Counted from the first letter of the stretch, positions 11,706 to 20,919 are shown. The stretch is 64,000 bases of DNA from Ramlibacter albus (GCF_014297445.1 NZ_JACORU010000001.1:1054001-1118000); one strand, 5' to 3'. Numbers and translations: made by a program. The notes: generated by a model from the sequence alone, not told the origin.

Positions 11706-11730
11706 TTAAGGTCGCAATTTGCGATCTTAG
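11706..11730. promoter_or_regulatory. Palindrome B, operator-like
   Basis: ttaaggtcgc and gcgatcttag flank a 5-base spacer, two mismatches in 10 bp. It shares ttaaggtc and gatctta with palindrome A and lies 28 bases before the HD gene start. Likely a paired binding site for one dimeric regulator, whose gene is not identified. Confidence 0.5.
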
Positions 11731-11757
11731 ACATCAGAATCTCCCCAGGAGCCCGCC

Positions 11758-12183
11758 ATGATCACCCTCGAACGCGCCATCTCCCTCGCCTCGCACGCCC
11801 ACACCGGCCAGCTGGACAAGGCCGGCGCCCCCTACATCCTGCACCCCCTGCGCGTGATGATGGCCCAGCGCACGGAGGCGGCGCGCATCGTCGCCGTCTT
11901 CCACGACGTTTGCGAAGACTGCGCCGGCTGGAACTTCGAGCGGCTGCCGGCCGAGGGCTTCACGCCGGAGCTGGTGGAGGCGCTGCGCTCGGTGACCAAG
12001 GTCGAGGGCGAGGACTACATGGACTTCGTGCGCCGCGCCGCCGCCAACCCGATCGGGCGGACGGTGAAGATGGCGGACCTGCGCGACAACCTGGACATCT
12101 GGCGCATCGCGGTGCTGACCGAGAAGGACCTGGAGCGGATCAACCGGTACAAGCGGGCGGTGGCGCTGCTGGAGGGCTTGTAG
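11758..12183 (+). CDS. HD-domain hydrolase of the (p)ppGpp hydrolase (SpoT/MESH1-like) type
   Basis: A 141-residue single-domain protein. Metal-binding HD motifs are visible: His in SHAHTGQ, His in YILHPLRV, the paired His-Asp in FHDVCED, and Asp in KMADLRDN. This order is that of the SpoT/MESH1 hydrolase domain. No synthetase or C-terminal regulatory domain is attached, so it is a small alarmone hydrolase-like protein. Substrate is not proven; some relatives act on other nucleotides. The ATG follows caggagcccgcc. The twin palindromes immediately upstream suggest dedicated control. Confidence 0.82.
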   Translation: MITLERAISLASHAHTGQLDKAGAPYILHPLRVMMAQRTEAARIVAVFHDVCEDCAGWNFERLPAEGFTPELVEALRSVTKVEGEDYMDFVRRAAANPIGRTVKMADLRDNLDIWRIAVLTEKDLERINRYKRAVALLEGL

Positions 12184-12187
12184 GGAG

Positions 12188-12273
12188 GTCGCAAACGAAG
12201 TCGCAAAAACTCGCGCACGTTTGCTGGAATTCCCTTTCAGATCAATAACTTAGGCGTGCAGTCAAAGTCGCAA
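12188..12273. repeat. Recurring gtcgcaa half-sites before the first fic gene
   Basis: gtcgcaa occurs at 12188-12194, 12200-12206 and 12267-12273, the last inside the proposed start region of the fic gene. The same word forms one arm core of palindrome B. These may be half-sites of a local regulator, but no clean dyad is present here. Confidence 0.3.
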
Positions 12274-13405
12274 GAATTCGCGCTCTACGACCACCCGTCC
12301 CAGATGGAGCCACTGCTGCCCGGCGAGCACCGCCTCGGGCCGCTGCTGGAGCGCGCGCATGACCTGCAGGGCGAGGCGCATCGCCTGGGCGGCTTCGCCC
12401 AGCCGGGGGCGCTGACCGGGCTGCGCACGCTGCTGCGTGCGATGAACTCGTACTACAGCAACAAGATCGAGGGGCAGCACACCCTGCCGCTGGACATCGA
12501 GCGTGCCCTGCGCAACGACTATTCCGCGGACGCCGACATGGCCCGCCGTGATCTGCAGCTCACCCCGCCGCACCCCGAGGTAGAAGCTGGCCCAGCGCTC
12601 GAGCATCCGGCCGATCGCCGCGCTGGCCGGCGCCGCATGCACGCCGACGGAAACCTCGCGGTCCCGCAGCTCGCCAGGCTGCAGCACCGCGCCCTCGTCC
12701 AGCGTGCGGTCCTCCTCGGGCAGGCGCGCAAAAAGGTCCTGGTGGATGTCGCTCACCATCTGGGGGGACCACACGCGCTCCATCGTTGCCGCTGCGGCGT
12801 CGCACCAGCGGCTCGGCTGGATTCACCCCTTCCGCGACGGCAATGGCCGCGTGATGCGGCTGCACACGCACCTGGTGCTTGGCAAGCTCGGGCTCACCAA
12901 CGGGCTGTGGTCGCCGCTGCGTGGGTTTGCGCGCAGCCGTGACAAGTACTACGCGCTGCTTGCCGCGGCCGACGAGCCGCGCGCGGGGGATCTCGACGGG
13001 CGCGGCAATCTCTCCGAGCGTGCGTTGGTGGAGTGGATCGCATACGTGCTCGACCTGTGCCTGGACCAGGTGCGCTTCATGGCAGGCCTGCTGCAGCTGG
13101 ATGGCATGAAGGACCGCATTGCCGCCTGCCTGCACTATGAGGAGAACGTTGTGAAGTCAGGCGTGCGAACCGAGGCGCTCCGCGCGCTGCACTACCTGTT
13201 CGCTTCGCAAGGCGAGATGGAGCGCAGCGAGTTCAAGGCGCTGCTTGGCCTGGGCGATCGGCTGGCGACCGCCCAGGTGTCGGCGCTGCTCAAGCGCGGG
13301 TTGGTACTGTCCGACTCACCGCACGGCAAGCTGCGGTTCGGCGTGCCGCAGCACGCGCTGCGGTTTTACTTCCCGAATTTGTGGCCGGAGGCGGAGGCGG
13401 TTTAA
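12256..13405 (+). pseudogene. Fic family protein gene broken by an internal inversion
   Basis: The N-terminal part (12256 to about 12555) reads on the plus strand and includes the inhibitory motif SNKIEG. The C-terminal part (from about 12790) carries the Fic core HPFRDGNGRVMR and a winged-helix-like end. The family's middle section, including PGELRDREVSVGVHAAP and MLERWASFYL, is present but only on the minus strand between them. Neither strand therefore encodes a whole enzyme. A 233-residue plus-strand frame from 12704 still contains the Fic core. Fic enzymes AMPylate target proteins. The start is GTG 12256 or ATG 12304. Confidence 0.8.
12556..12794 (-). other. Inverted segment inside the fic gene
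   Basis: About 235 bp that encode the missing fic middle section in reverse orientation (minus-strand reading MVSDIHQDLFARLPEEDRTL and onward). Only short inverted microhomology, gcagc at 12555-12559 and gctgc at 12791-12795, is seen at the ends. A simple flip at those bases does not restore one continuous frame, so small losses at the joints are likely. Confidence 0.75.
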
Positions 13406-13408
13406 CCC

Positions 13409-15316
13409 TTAGCGCACGCCCCGCTTGTAAACCACCTGCGTCCGCAGGTTCTCCCCCACAGCCGCGGCCTGCTTGCGGAACTCCGCCATCACCTCCGGCG
13501 TGCAGATGCTCGTCGCGGTCTTGTCATGCAGCTCGCGCTGCACCTTCACGCCCATGCCCGTCTTCTCGTACTTCGCCGTGTAGTCGACGATGCTGCCCTT
13601 GAGCTGCACGCTCTCGGGCATGGCCAGCAGGGTCATCGTGGCGGGTAGCTCGATGTCGTACACCTCTTCGCTGTGGAAGCCGTGGCACTGCTGCCGGCGC
13701 TTGCCCACTGGCTCTTCATCCGCACCGGCGAACATCATCACCGAGTGCGGCGTGCCCACCACGGGCGCGAAGAACATCGCGCCGTTGGCGCCGCCGCGCA
13801 GGTAGTTGTCGATCTCGAACCGCACCGAGAACTCGTAGGTGTCCACGAGGCCGTTCGTCTCGCCCTTCTGCAGCTTGCCGCGGCCCTTCATGCCGGCGGA
13901 GGCGAGCGTGCTCTTCACCCAGTTGGCCTCGTCCTCGGCGCTCAGCTCGCGCATGTACGCGCGCATCTGCGCGGCCGCGAGGCCCTTCACTGCCACCTGC
14001 ATCGTGCCGGTGGCGGAGCCGTTCTCAGCGATCTTCAGCGCCATGCGCAGCTTCTGCGCGGCAGTGCGGTGGTCCTGCGCGGGCGTGGTGGCCAGGGCCT
14101 TCGCGGCGCCGATGTGGATGACGGGCTTGGAGTAGCTGTCGTCCGGCAGGTGGCCGAAGGGGATTTCCTTGGCCGTTGCGTCGACGTAGAGGTCGAAGTC
14201 CGGCAGGTAGTTCATCACGTGGTTGACGAGCGAAACCACGGGCGTCTTCGCGAGTTCGTAGTCGCTGCCCGCGTTGATGAGGACCTGCTCGCTGCGGATG
14301 CCGGCCGCGGTGAGCAGCGCCTGCAGCACGGTCGCGTGGTCCTTGCAGTCGCCCATCTTGTTGTCCAGCACGGTGTCCACGTCGCGCGGCACCACCGCGC
14401 CAATGCCGATGCAGTTGCCGCCGTACGTGAGCGTCTTCGACACCCACTCGTAGATCAGGCGCGCCTTCTCGTGCGGTTGCTTCTCCGCGCCCACGATGCC
14501 GGCGGCCAGCGCCTGGATGCGCGGCGTGGGCTGCGCCTTGGGCAGCGCGCGGGCCGCGTAGGCGCGCGCGATGCTCTCGTAGTCGGTGAAGGTGGAGACG
14601 AGCACGCCAGGGCGTTCGTCACGGCGCCAGAGGCCGCCGTCTTCTTCCTCGTTCCAGCGGCGCGGGTTGGGGTTGGCGTAGCGCCACTCATGCACGCGCT
14701 TGCCATCCTGCTCCACCACGGGCTGCTCGTTCACGTGGTGGGCTTCGGTCAGCAGCTTCATCTCCTTGGGTACGCGCACGGTGAGGCGGGCATCGCCATA
14801 GGGCGCGAACGGGCTGTAGCCCATGGCCATGGAGAACTGGCCGGGGAACATCGGCTCCTTCTCGGTGATGCGGTAGCGCACGTGCACGCTGTCGCCCACT
14901 TCCAGGTCGGGCATCACGGCGGTGATCCTGGTGCGGTCCGAGAAGAAAGGGCTCGCGCCCTTGCGGCCGTCGTTGGTCTGGTGCTGGTAGTTGGTGGGCG
15001 GCACGGGCAGCTTGCGGCCGTCCTTCTTGAGCGTGTACGCCTCGACGATCTCGCCGGCCTGGATGCTCGTGCTGAAGGAGATCGAGTATGTCTTGGCGCC
15101 TTCGATGGCGCGCTGCTGCAGCACCTGGTAGCGCAGGTCGACGGTCTCGGTGGCGCTGCCGTCTTGCTGCACGTCGTAGGTTGCGTGCCAGAGCTGAGTG
15201 ACGATGGGGTGGTCGGTTTCGCCCGCTCGTGCGCCAGCGGTGAGTCCGAGGTTGAGGATGGCAGCGGTGGCGAGCACGATGCTCTTGCGCGCTGCATGGC
15301 GGAGTGCAGTGGACAT
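13409..15316 (-). CDS. Exported DUF3857/transglutaminase-like protein
   Basis: A 635-residue protein with a signal peptide (MSTALRHAARKSIVLATAAI...GARA). The N-terminal half matches DUF3857 (ATYDVQQDGSATETVDLRYQVL, VGDSVHVRYRI). The middle is a transglutaminase-like cysteine protease fold with Cys in MGDCKDHATVL, His in NHVMNYL and Asp in DLYVDATA. A beta-rich C-terminal region follows. Family members are periplasmic proteins of unknown substrate, often near envelope genes. The ATG at 15316 has a good gggaggaa site eight bases upstream; the open frame reaches further up but those codons look non-coding. Divergent from the intact fic gene. Confidence 0.88.
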   Translation of the reverse strand: MSTALRHAARKSIVLATAAILNLGLTAGARAGETDHPIVTQLWHATYDVQQDGSATETVDLRYQVLQQRAIEGAKTYSISFSTSIQAGEIVEAYTLKKDGRKLPVPPTNYQHQTNDGRKGASPFFSDRTRITAVMPDLEVGDSVHVRYRITEKEPMFPGQFSMAMGYSPFAPYGDARLTVRVPKEMKLLTEAHHVNEQPVVEQDGKRVHEWRYANPNPRRWNEEEDGGLWRRDERPGVLVSTFTDYESIARAYAARALPKAQPTPRIQALAAGIVGAEKQPHEKARLIYEWVSKTLTYGGNCIGIGAVVPRDVDTVLDNKMGDCKDHATVLQALLTAAGIRSEQVLINAGSDYELAKTPVVSLVNHVMNYLPDFDLYVDATAKEIPFGHLPDDSYSKPVIHIGAAKALATTPAQDHRTAAQKLRMALKIAENGSATGTMQVAVKGLAAAQMRAYMRELSAEDEANWVKSTLASAGMKGRGKLQKGETNGLVDTYEFSVRFEIDNYLRGGANGAMFFAPVVGTPHSVMMFAGADEEPVGKRRQQCHGFHSEEVYDIELPATMTLLAMPESVQLKGSIVDYTAKYEKTGMGVKVQRELHDKTATSICTPEVMAEFRKQAAAVGENLRTQVVYKRGVR

Positions 15317-15455
15317 GGGTTCCTCCCGGGTGAAGTGGGCGGAATTTAGATGGAGGTGGCGCGGCTGGGAGCTGACCGAAGGTCTAAGTTGGGGGAAATG
15401 CAACAGGCGTTGGCGTGGGCGGCGGCCAGAGTCGTGCGGGGAATCGATAGGCTAA

Positions 15456-15528
15456 TCTCCGCATACGTTGCGGAGAAAGTTGCGCGTGCGGAGAATCCGC
15501 CCCACAATCTCCGCATGTTTCGCGGACA
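15456..15528. promoter_or_regulatory. Cluster of palindromes over the fic start
   Basis: Three dyads share the half-site tctccgca/tgcggaga: a perfect 8-bp repeat with 5-base spacer at 15456-15476, gcgga-gaa-tccgc at 15488-15500, and tctccgca-tgttt-cgcggaca at 15508-15528, whose left arm ends on the A of the fic start codon. The layout is that of an autorepressed promoter. The C-terminal winged helix of the fic product is a candidate binder. Confidence 0.6.
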
Positions 15529-16633
15529 AAGCCGCTATATCTGGGCGAAGGCGGGCTGGCCCGGCATGCACTACGAGCTGCCGGTGCTGGCTGCTGCGCT
15601 GACCGAAACCAGCCGCCTCGAAGGTGCACTACTCGGCAGGCTTGCCGACGTGGGCTTGGGGCTGCGCGACCAAGCCAGCCTCGCCGCCTTGACCGATGAC
15701 GTCGTGAAGACCAGCGAGATCGAGGGCGAGCATCTCAACGTGGCGTCCGTTCGTTCGTCTCTCGCGCGTCGGCTCGGCGTGGACATCGGCGCGCTAGCGC
15801 CGGTGGACCGCAACGTGGAAGGCGTCGTGGAGATGATCCTCGACGCCACAGCCAACTTCTCGGCGCCGCTGACCGAGGAGCGGTTGTTCGCGTGGCACGC
15901 CTCCTTGTTCCCGACCGGGTTCAGCGGCATGAGCCCCGTCACGATCGGCGCATGGCGCGATGACGCGTCAGGCCCGATGCAGGTCGTGTCCGGCCCGGAC
16001 CACCGCCGCAAGGTGCACTACCAGGCGCCGCCGGCGACCAGCCTCGATGCGGAGATGGCTCTTTTCCTCCAATGGGCGAATGCGAGCACGCCCGAGCCTG
16101 CGCTCGTGAAGGCGGGCCTGGCGCACCTTTGGTTCGTCACCATTCACCCGTTCGACGACGGCAACGGCCGCATCGCCCGTGCAGTGGGCGACCTGTTCCT
16201 TGCCCGGGCCGACGGCAGCCCGCAGCGCTTCTATAGCCTGTCGGCGCAGATTCAGCGTGACCGCAAGGCGTACTACGACATCCTGGAGCGTACGCAGAAG
16301 GGCACGCTCGATGTGACGGAGTGGCTCGCCTGGTTCCTTGCCACCCTTCAGCGTGCGCTGGCCAATGCGCACTCCACGCTCGATGCGGTGCTGGTGAAGG
16401 CGCGCTTCTGGCAGAACCTTGCCGGCGTGGCGTTGAATGAGCGGCAGGTGAAGATGATCAACAAGCTGCTCGATGGCTTCGAAGGGAAGCTCACGAGCAC
16501 GAAGTGGGCGGTGATCACGAAATGCTCGCCCGATACGGCGCTGCGGGACATCAACGACCTTGTGGCTCGAGGCGTGCTCCGCAAGATGGAGGGCGGGGGC
16601 AGAAGTACCGGGTATGAGCTACAGATATCGTGA
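15515..16633 (+). CDS. Fic family protein with N-terminal DUF4172 and C-terminal winged helix
   Basis: A 372-residue protein. It begins with DUF4172 (SRYIWAKAGWPGMHY near the N-terminus), has the inhibitory motif TSEIEG, then the Fic catalytic core HPFDDGNGRIAR. The last 50 residues (STKWAVITKCSPDTALRDIN) look like a winged helix-turn-helix. Fic enzymes transfer AMP from ATP to Ser/Thr/Tyr of target proteins, and the TSEIEG helix normally blocks ATP placement. The frame opens at 15350, but the ATG at 15515 begins the conserved domain. The palindrome cluster covering that ATG suggests autoregulation. Confidence 0.9.
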   Translation: MFRGQSRYIWAKAGWPGMHYELPVLAAALTETSRLEGALLGRLADVGLGLRDQASLAALTDDVVKTSEIEGEHLNVASVRSSLARRLGVDIGALAPVDRNVEGVVEMILDATANFSAPLTEERLFAWHASLFPTGFSGMSPVTIGAWRDDASGPMQVVSGPDHRRKVHYQAPPATSLDAEMALFLQWANASTPEPALVKAGLAHLWFVTIHPFDDGNGRIARAVGDLFLARADGSPQRFYSLSAQIQRDRKAYYDILERTQKGTLDVTEWLAWFLATLQRALANAHSTLDAVLVKARFWQNLAGVALNERQVKMINKLLDGFEGKLTSTKWAVITKCSPDTALRDINDLVARGVLRKMEGGGRSTGYELQIS

Positions 16634-16681
16634 CGCCATCGCCGACCACACCCTTGTGCGCTGGAACCCGATTGCGACTGA

Positions 16682-17125
16682 TCACGACGATATTGAAACC
16701 TTGACGTCGCTCTTGATTTTGTACTCGATCGAGATCGGGCCTGCCGTCGTCCTCATTGCCGAAATGTTGCTGACGTCGTCTACCTCGAGTACGACGCGTC
16801 GTTCGCCGATCCATGTAGCCTTCAGCACGTCGCCCACGCCGCGTGCTTCATATCTGAGCACGAGGTCACTCGGACCAGGGGCTTCGCGAGACGGATGGAC
16901 ATAAACGTACGTCACGACACTCGTTCCCAGTGTTGTGCACGCAGTAGTGTGCCAACTCACGGTCATGTCCTGACCGTTTACAACCGAACCACCGGCGAAC
17001 TTGTCGCACCATGCGTTCGCCTCACCTTGCGGGTCGGCACGCCAGGCAACGAAAACCGCTGTCGCGATGGATCCGACCAACAAGCCTGCGGCCAGCAGCA
17101 GGAGTGAGCGACTTGGTTTTCTCAT
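16682..17125 (-). CDS. Small membrane-anchored protein, candidate RHS immunity protein
   Basis: A 147-residue protein with one N-terminal hydrophobic segment (LLLLAAGLLVGSIATAVFVA) and a mature part with two Cys that could pair (NAWCDKF and TTACTTL). It is not a recognised family. Its ATG overlaps the stop of the upstream RHS frame (ATGA), so it is probably translated with it. Genes placed immediately after RHS toxin tips usually encode the cognate immunity protein, which makes that the leading inference. The envelope anchor would suit protection outside the cytoplasm. It may instead be an unrelated accessory protein. Confidence 0.6.
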   Translation of the reverse strand: MRKPSRSLLLLAAGLLVGSIATAVFVAWRADPQGEANAWCDKFAGGSVVNGQDMTVSWHTTACTTLGTSVVTYVYVHPSREAPGPSDLVLRYEARGVGDVLKATWIGERRVVLEVDDVSNISAMRTTAGPISIEYKIKSDVKVSISS

Positions 17126-19639
17126 TGACAGGCGTACTGCAGGTTTCCGGAGTTTGCGGCATCCCAGCCCATCATCCACATCTGTCTCTGACGCGGACTT
17201 CCTGCGTTGCTTGAAAACGCCCGTGCAAAGGCGCCGGCGATGGCACCGGTGGCTTCTCGGCTATAGCCCGCACCGTGCATGTAGACACCAACTGCGAAGT
17301 TGGAAGCGTCAGTATAGGCTGCGGTGAACTGATTCATCGCTACATCGCGCTGGAAATCAAATGTTCCCCAATGTCCGACGGTGCGGTTTACCTCTAATGG
17401 GTTCCTCCCATTTGACTGACCAGCCGCCTGCACCGCCGCGAAGTTGGTTCCTGTGGGCGCGTAGAAGGTCGTCGATCCCAGCATGCAGGTGCATGAATCC
17501 GACGGGACTTTCGGCCTGAAGCCCATGGAACCGTAGTAGGGGCCATATGGCCCCATTCTGGGATTGTCGAGCCCTCGTGGGTCGGCGTAGAGGAGCGGGT
17601 CCCCGCCGGCATAGATGTACCTGTTCCATCCACCGTGGATGCCGATCGGATCGGACTGTCTGTACCGCATCAGGAACGGGTCATACGAATCACGCTGGAA
17701 GTTGTAGAACGTTCCGGTTTCAGGGTCCCGTAGTTGTCCAGGAAATGCCAACGAACTCTCTACGCCGGGCTTGGTCGCTTGCAAGCTCACTTGTCCATTC
17801 GCTGTCGTGCTCGTTGCCAGTACGCCAGTCGGACGGTTTCCGCCGTGAGCTGAATAGGGCCACTGCCAGACCACGTTCTTCGAGGCGTCCGTGATCAGCC
17901 GGGCCGTACCAAGGTGGTCCGTGTGGACCGAATACAACTTCCCATTCAGATAGACGCCCACAGGTACGGCGCCACCATTCTCCGTTGGCAGCCAGATGTA
18001 CTCGGTCCTGCCCTTGCCCGTCGCAGAACCGTTGCCGTACTCCCCCAGCATGGCCCACGATGGAATCTGGCCATCTCCATACACGAACGCCTGCCCGATG
18101 CTGGTCTTGTCGCCATTGCCTTTCGCGAACGTCCACCCGAAGTTCTTGCGCAGCCAGTTGATGAACGTGTTCCCCAGCTCGCTCTCCTTCGGCAGCGTCT
18201 GCAGCACCTCCGGCTCGCTCTTGAACACCCGCTGGCCCCAGCCGTTGTGCAGGTAGCGCACGGCGGCCGCTTCGCCGTCCTTCACCATCTCCACACGTGC
18301 CAGGCGGTTGTCGTCGCCGTAGACGAACTTGCGCAGCCTGTCGCTCGTCATCGCACCATTCGCGTCCACGTCATAGCTGACGTTCGTGACGGTGCTGCTC
18401 ACCGTCTTCCCGTCCTTCATGCGCGTGAGGGTCTGAGTGAACCCGAGCAGCCGGTTGCTGCCCGCATCCACCTTCAGCGAGATGTCCGCGCCTTGCGCCA
18501 TGTTCGGCTGGTCGAAGGTGCCTTCGAGGTCCACGTCGCTGCCGCATCTCCAAGGCCTTCAAGCGGTTGGAGTTCGCATCGTAGGTGTAGACACTCTTCG
18601 CACCTTGCCGCTCGAAGCGCGTCAAGCGGTTTCGGTTGTCGTAGCCAGCGGCCCACGTCACGGGTGCCTTGTACAGCTCGCTCACGGTGGTGGTACCCAC
18701 GACGACCGTGCGCGTGGCCCACAGGTCCTGGGTGATGCCTGTGATGCGAGATGCCGCGTCGTACGTGTAGCGCGCGAACTCGTTGGCCGTCATCTGGCCG
18801 TTCATGTCGAGGCTACGCGCCGCCGTATCACCGTTGCTCCACACCCACGCCTTGGGCTGCCCGAGCGGGGTGTGGGTGAGTGCGCTCACAAACGGCACCC
18901 ACGCCTTGTTCTTGCCGGGCTCGAGCACGTCGATGCCAGTGATGCGGCCGGTTGTGCGCCTGTATGCCACCTTCAGGCCGCTCGGGTAGGTGATGGACGT
19001 GAGGTCACCTTGCGTGTAGCCATACTCGACATGGAAGGTGCTCGGGTTCGCCGGGTTGTCGTTGATCCGCCAAGTGGCAGTGAGCACACGTCCATGCAGA
19101 TCGCGTGTGTACGTGATACTCCCCGAAGCGTCCTCCAACTTCTCGACGCGCCCGCCGAGCCCATAGGTAAAGCTGGTGATGCTGCCGGCGTCGTGGAGGA
19201 TGCGTGTGGGGCGGCCCAGCAAGTCTCGCTCGACGCGCGTGACTTGCCCCTTCGCATCGCGTATCTCCGTGATAGCGCCGTTCGCGTTGCGCTTGAACGT
19301 CACAGTGCCGATGTCGGCACTCGTCTCGCTCATCACTTCACCAAAGGCGTTGCGTGTGTAGCGAGTGGCGACACCCTTCGGATCGGTCAGCTGCATCAGC
19401 TGGTTCAGCGGCGACCAGGCTCGCGTGACGGTACTGTTGTCGGGCAAGGTAGTCGCCGTGGGCCGGCCCAGCGCGTCCAGCGCCTGCCGCGTGGTCTGGT
19501 TCAAGGTGTCGGTCTGCGTTACCAGCCTGCCGTTCGCGTCGTAGCCGTACGACCACGACCCCTGCGCAAAGCTGGTGATGCAAAGCGAAGCCAACACCGC
19601 GCAGCACACGGCGCGCGCCCATACCGAGTGCCGCTGCAT
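17122..19639 (-). pseudogene. RHS/YD-repeat protein, interrupted by a frameshift
   Basis: Two overlapping frames form one RHS-type gene. The first (from ATG 19639, site aaggag) has a signal peptide ending near SFAQG and YD repeats (YGYDANGRLV, YTYDANSNRL). It shifts near 18540, after RLKALEM, into a second frame that continues GSDVDLEGTFDQP, more YD repeats and the RHS core end (RYRQSDPIGIHGG, then DPRGLDNP). About 130 unique residues follow, the usual place for a variable toxin tip. The second frame could initiate alone at GTG 18534. One base change would restore 840 or so residues. The tip's activity is not recognised. Confidence 0.8.
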
Positions 19640-19640
19640 G

Positions 19641-19952
19641 TCAGCGCTCCTTGCGCTCGGCAAAGTAAGTCAGCGCGTCGCTCGCCTCCGGCATCGGCGC
19701 CGGGTTGATCTCGCGCACCTCGACCGCCCTGAAGACGGGCATGCTCTCCGGCGGGTTGCGCAGCTGGGGCGTGATCTCCTGGATAACCCGCTCAAGGCCC
19801 ATCTCGCGCGCCTCGTCGAGCGTGGGCGCCTCGACGACGCGCGTGGCGTAGAAACCCACGGCCCGCTCCTTCTCCTCGGACGGCAGGCTCGTGCCGGGGT
19901 ATCGCATCACCAGCAGGCAATGCCGTGCTTCCACATGCACGAGGTATTTCAT
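19641..19952 (-). CDS. Small conserved-looking protein upstream of the RHS gene
   Basis: A 103-residue soluble protein (MKYLVHVEARHCLLVMRYPG...). No family recognised. It has a mixed alpha/beta pattern, an ATR-VVEAPTLDEA stretch suggestive of a helix, and no signal peptide. The ATG at 19952 follows agggagaccgcgtg. Its TGA is one base from the RHS start, so the pair is an operon. It could be a chaperone or adaptor for the RHS product, but nothing in the sequence proves that. Confidence 0.55.
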   Translation of the reverse strand: MKYLVHVEARHCLLVMRYPGTSLPSEEKERAVGFYATRVVEAPTLDEAREMGLERVIQEITPQLRNPPESMPVFRAVEVREINPAPMPEASDALTYFAERKER

Positions 19953-20089
19953 CACGCGGTCTCCCTGGTTGGCTGAAGGCGGCCAGTATCGAGGGGCGCG
20001 TGCATGCAGCCGATCCATCGGACGTATAGCGACAGATCGTTCTCACCTCCCTTCGCGCACAGCGAAGATCAGGGAGGAAGGAAGGGGGC

Positions 20090-20797
20090 TCAGTACTTCG
20101 CGGGCGAGCGCGGTGTGGGCGGCAGGTCCCAGCCGGTCTGCGGCGGGTTCACGTCCGGGTGGTCCGCGTCGAGCGAGCGCGCGGCCTGGAGGATCAGTTG
20201 CGTGATCGACTCCGGCGTGAGCTTGTCGGTCGACACCACGAGGTCGTAGTCGTCGGGTGCTTCGTGCTCCACGCCGTAGAAGCGGCGGATGTACGACGCG
20301 CGCGCTTCGTCGCTCTCGGCGATCGTCTCCTGCGCTTCGCGGATGCCCTTGCCGTTGCTCTGCGCCACCCAGCGCGTCGCGCGCGCCATCGGGCTGCCGG
20401 TGATCAGCACGCGCAGCACGTCCTTGCGGCTGCCCGCCGCATAGGACGCGGCGTGCGCGACGATGACGACGTTGCCGGCGTCCACCGTTTCCAGGATGGC
20501 GTCGCGGATGACGACGCGCACGTCGTCGGCCGCGGTGGGCAGGGTGCGCTGGCCGGGGATGTAGTTGATCATCTCGCCCACGCCGCCGCGGCGGATGTCG
20601 TCCACGAACTGCTGCAGCACGCCCTTGCGCTTTTCCGAGTCGGCCACTTCGGCCGCGCTCAGGTTGCGCTTCTCGGCGGCCACCGTGAGGATCTCCTCGT
20701 CGATGCACCGGTACCCGAGCTCGCGGGCGACGTTGGCGGCGATGGTTTCCGCGCGTGTCCAGATGGCGCGCGAAATGCAGATGGCTTTTGCGGGCAT
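20090..20797 (-). CDS. Cytidylate kinase-like family protein
   Basis: A 235-residue protein of the cytidylate-kinase-like family (Pfam CLK-type, not the canonical Cmk). It starts AKAICISRAIWTRAETIAANVARELGY, where canonical CMP kinases have a P-loop, then CIDEEILTVAAEK, VVIVAHAASYAAGSRKDVLRVLITG and ARATRWVAQ. The P-loop glycines are not classical, so nucleotide kinase activity is uncertain. The C-terminal Pro-rich tail looks disordered. The ATG at 20797 has a strong ggaggag site. Divergent from the DUF4143 ATPase. Confidence 0.7.
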   Translation of the reverse strand: MPAKAICISRAIWTRAETIAANVARELGYRCIDEEILTVAAEKRNLSAAEVADSEKRKGVLQQFVDDIRRGGVGEMINYIPGQRTLPTAADDVRVVIRDAILETVDAGNVVIVAHAASYAAGSRKDVLRVLITGSPMARATRWVAQSNGKGIREAQETIAESDEARASYIRRFYGVEHEAPDDYDLVVSTDKLTPESITQLILQAARSLDADHPDVNPPQTGWDLPPTPRSPAKY

Positions 20798-20869
20798 CTC
20801 TCCTCCAGCGAAGGGGTGGAAGCAGGCATTCTGGGGCAACCTCGGTCGTTCGTCCATCGGGGGGCCGGT

Positions 20870-20906
20870 CCATGAAAATCCCGCATCAAATGCGGGATTT
20901 TCATGG
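20870..20906. promoter_or_regulatory. Perfect 17-bp inverted repeat before the DUF4143 gene
   Basis: Arms at 20870-20886 and 20890-20906 (ccatgaaaatcccgcat and its complement) surround a 3-base caa loop. It lies between two divergent genes, so it is not a terminator of either. It sits 14 bases before the ATPase ATG. It also contains in-frame ATGs at 20872 and 20890. It may be an operator or an RNA hairpin controlling ATPase translation. Confidence 0.6.
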
Positions 20907-20919
20907 TAGTCTGCTGGGC

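Noticed and set aside
12262..12783. Minus-strand 173-codon frame as a separate gene
   Set aside because: Only its first 60 or so codons match Fic; the rest is antisense to the plus-strand fic part. It is explained by the inverted segment.
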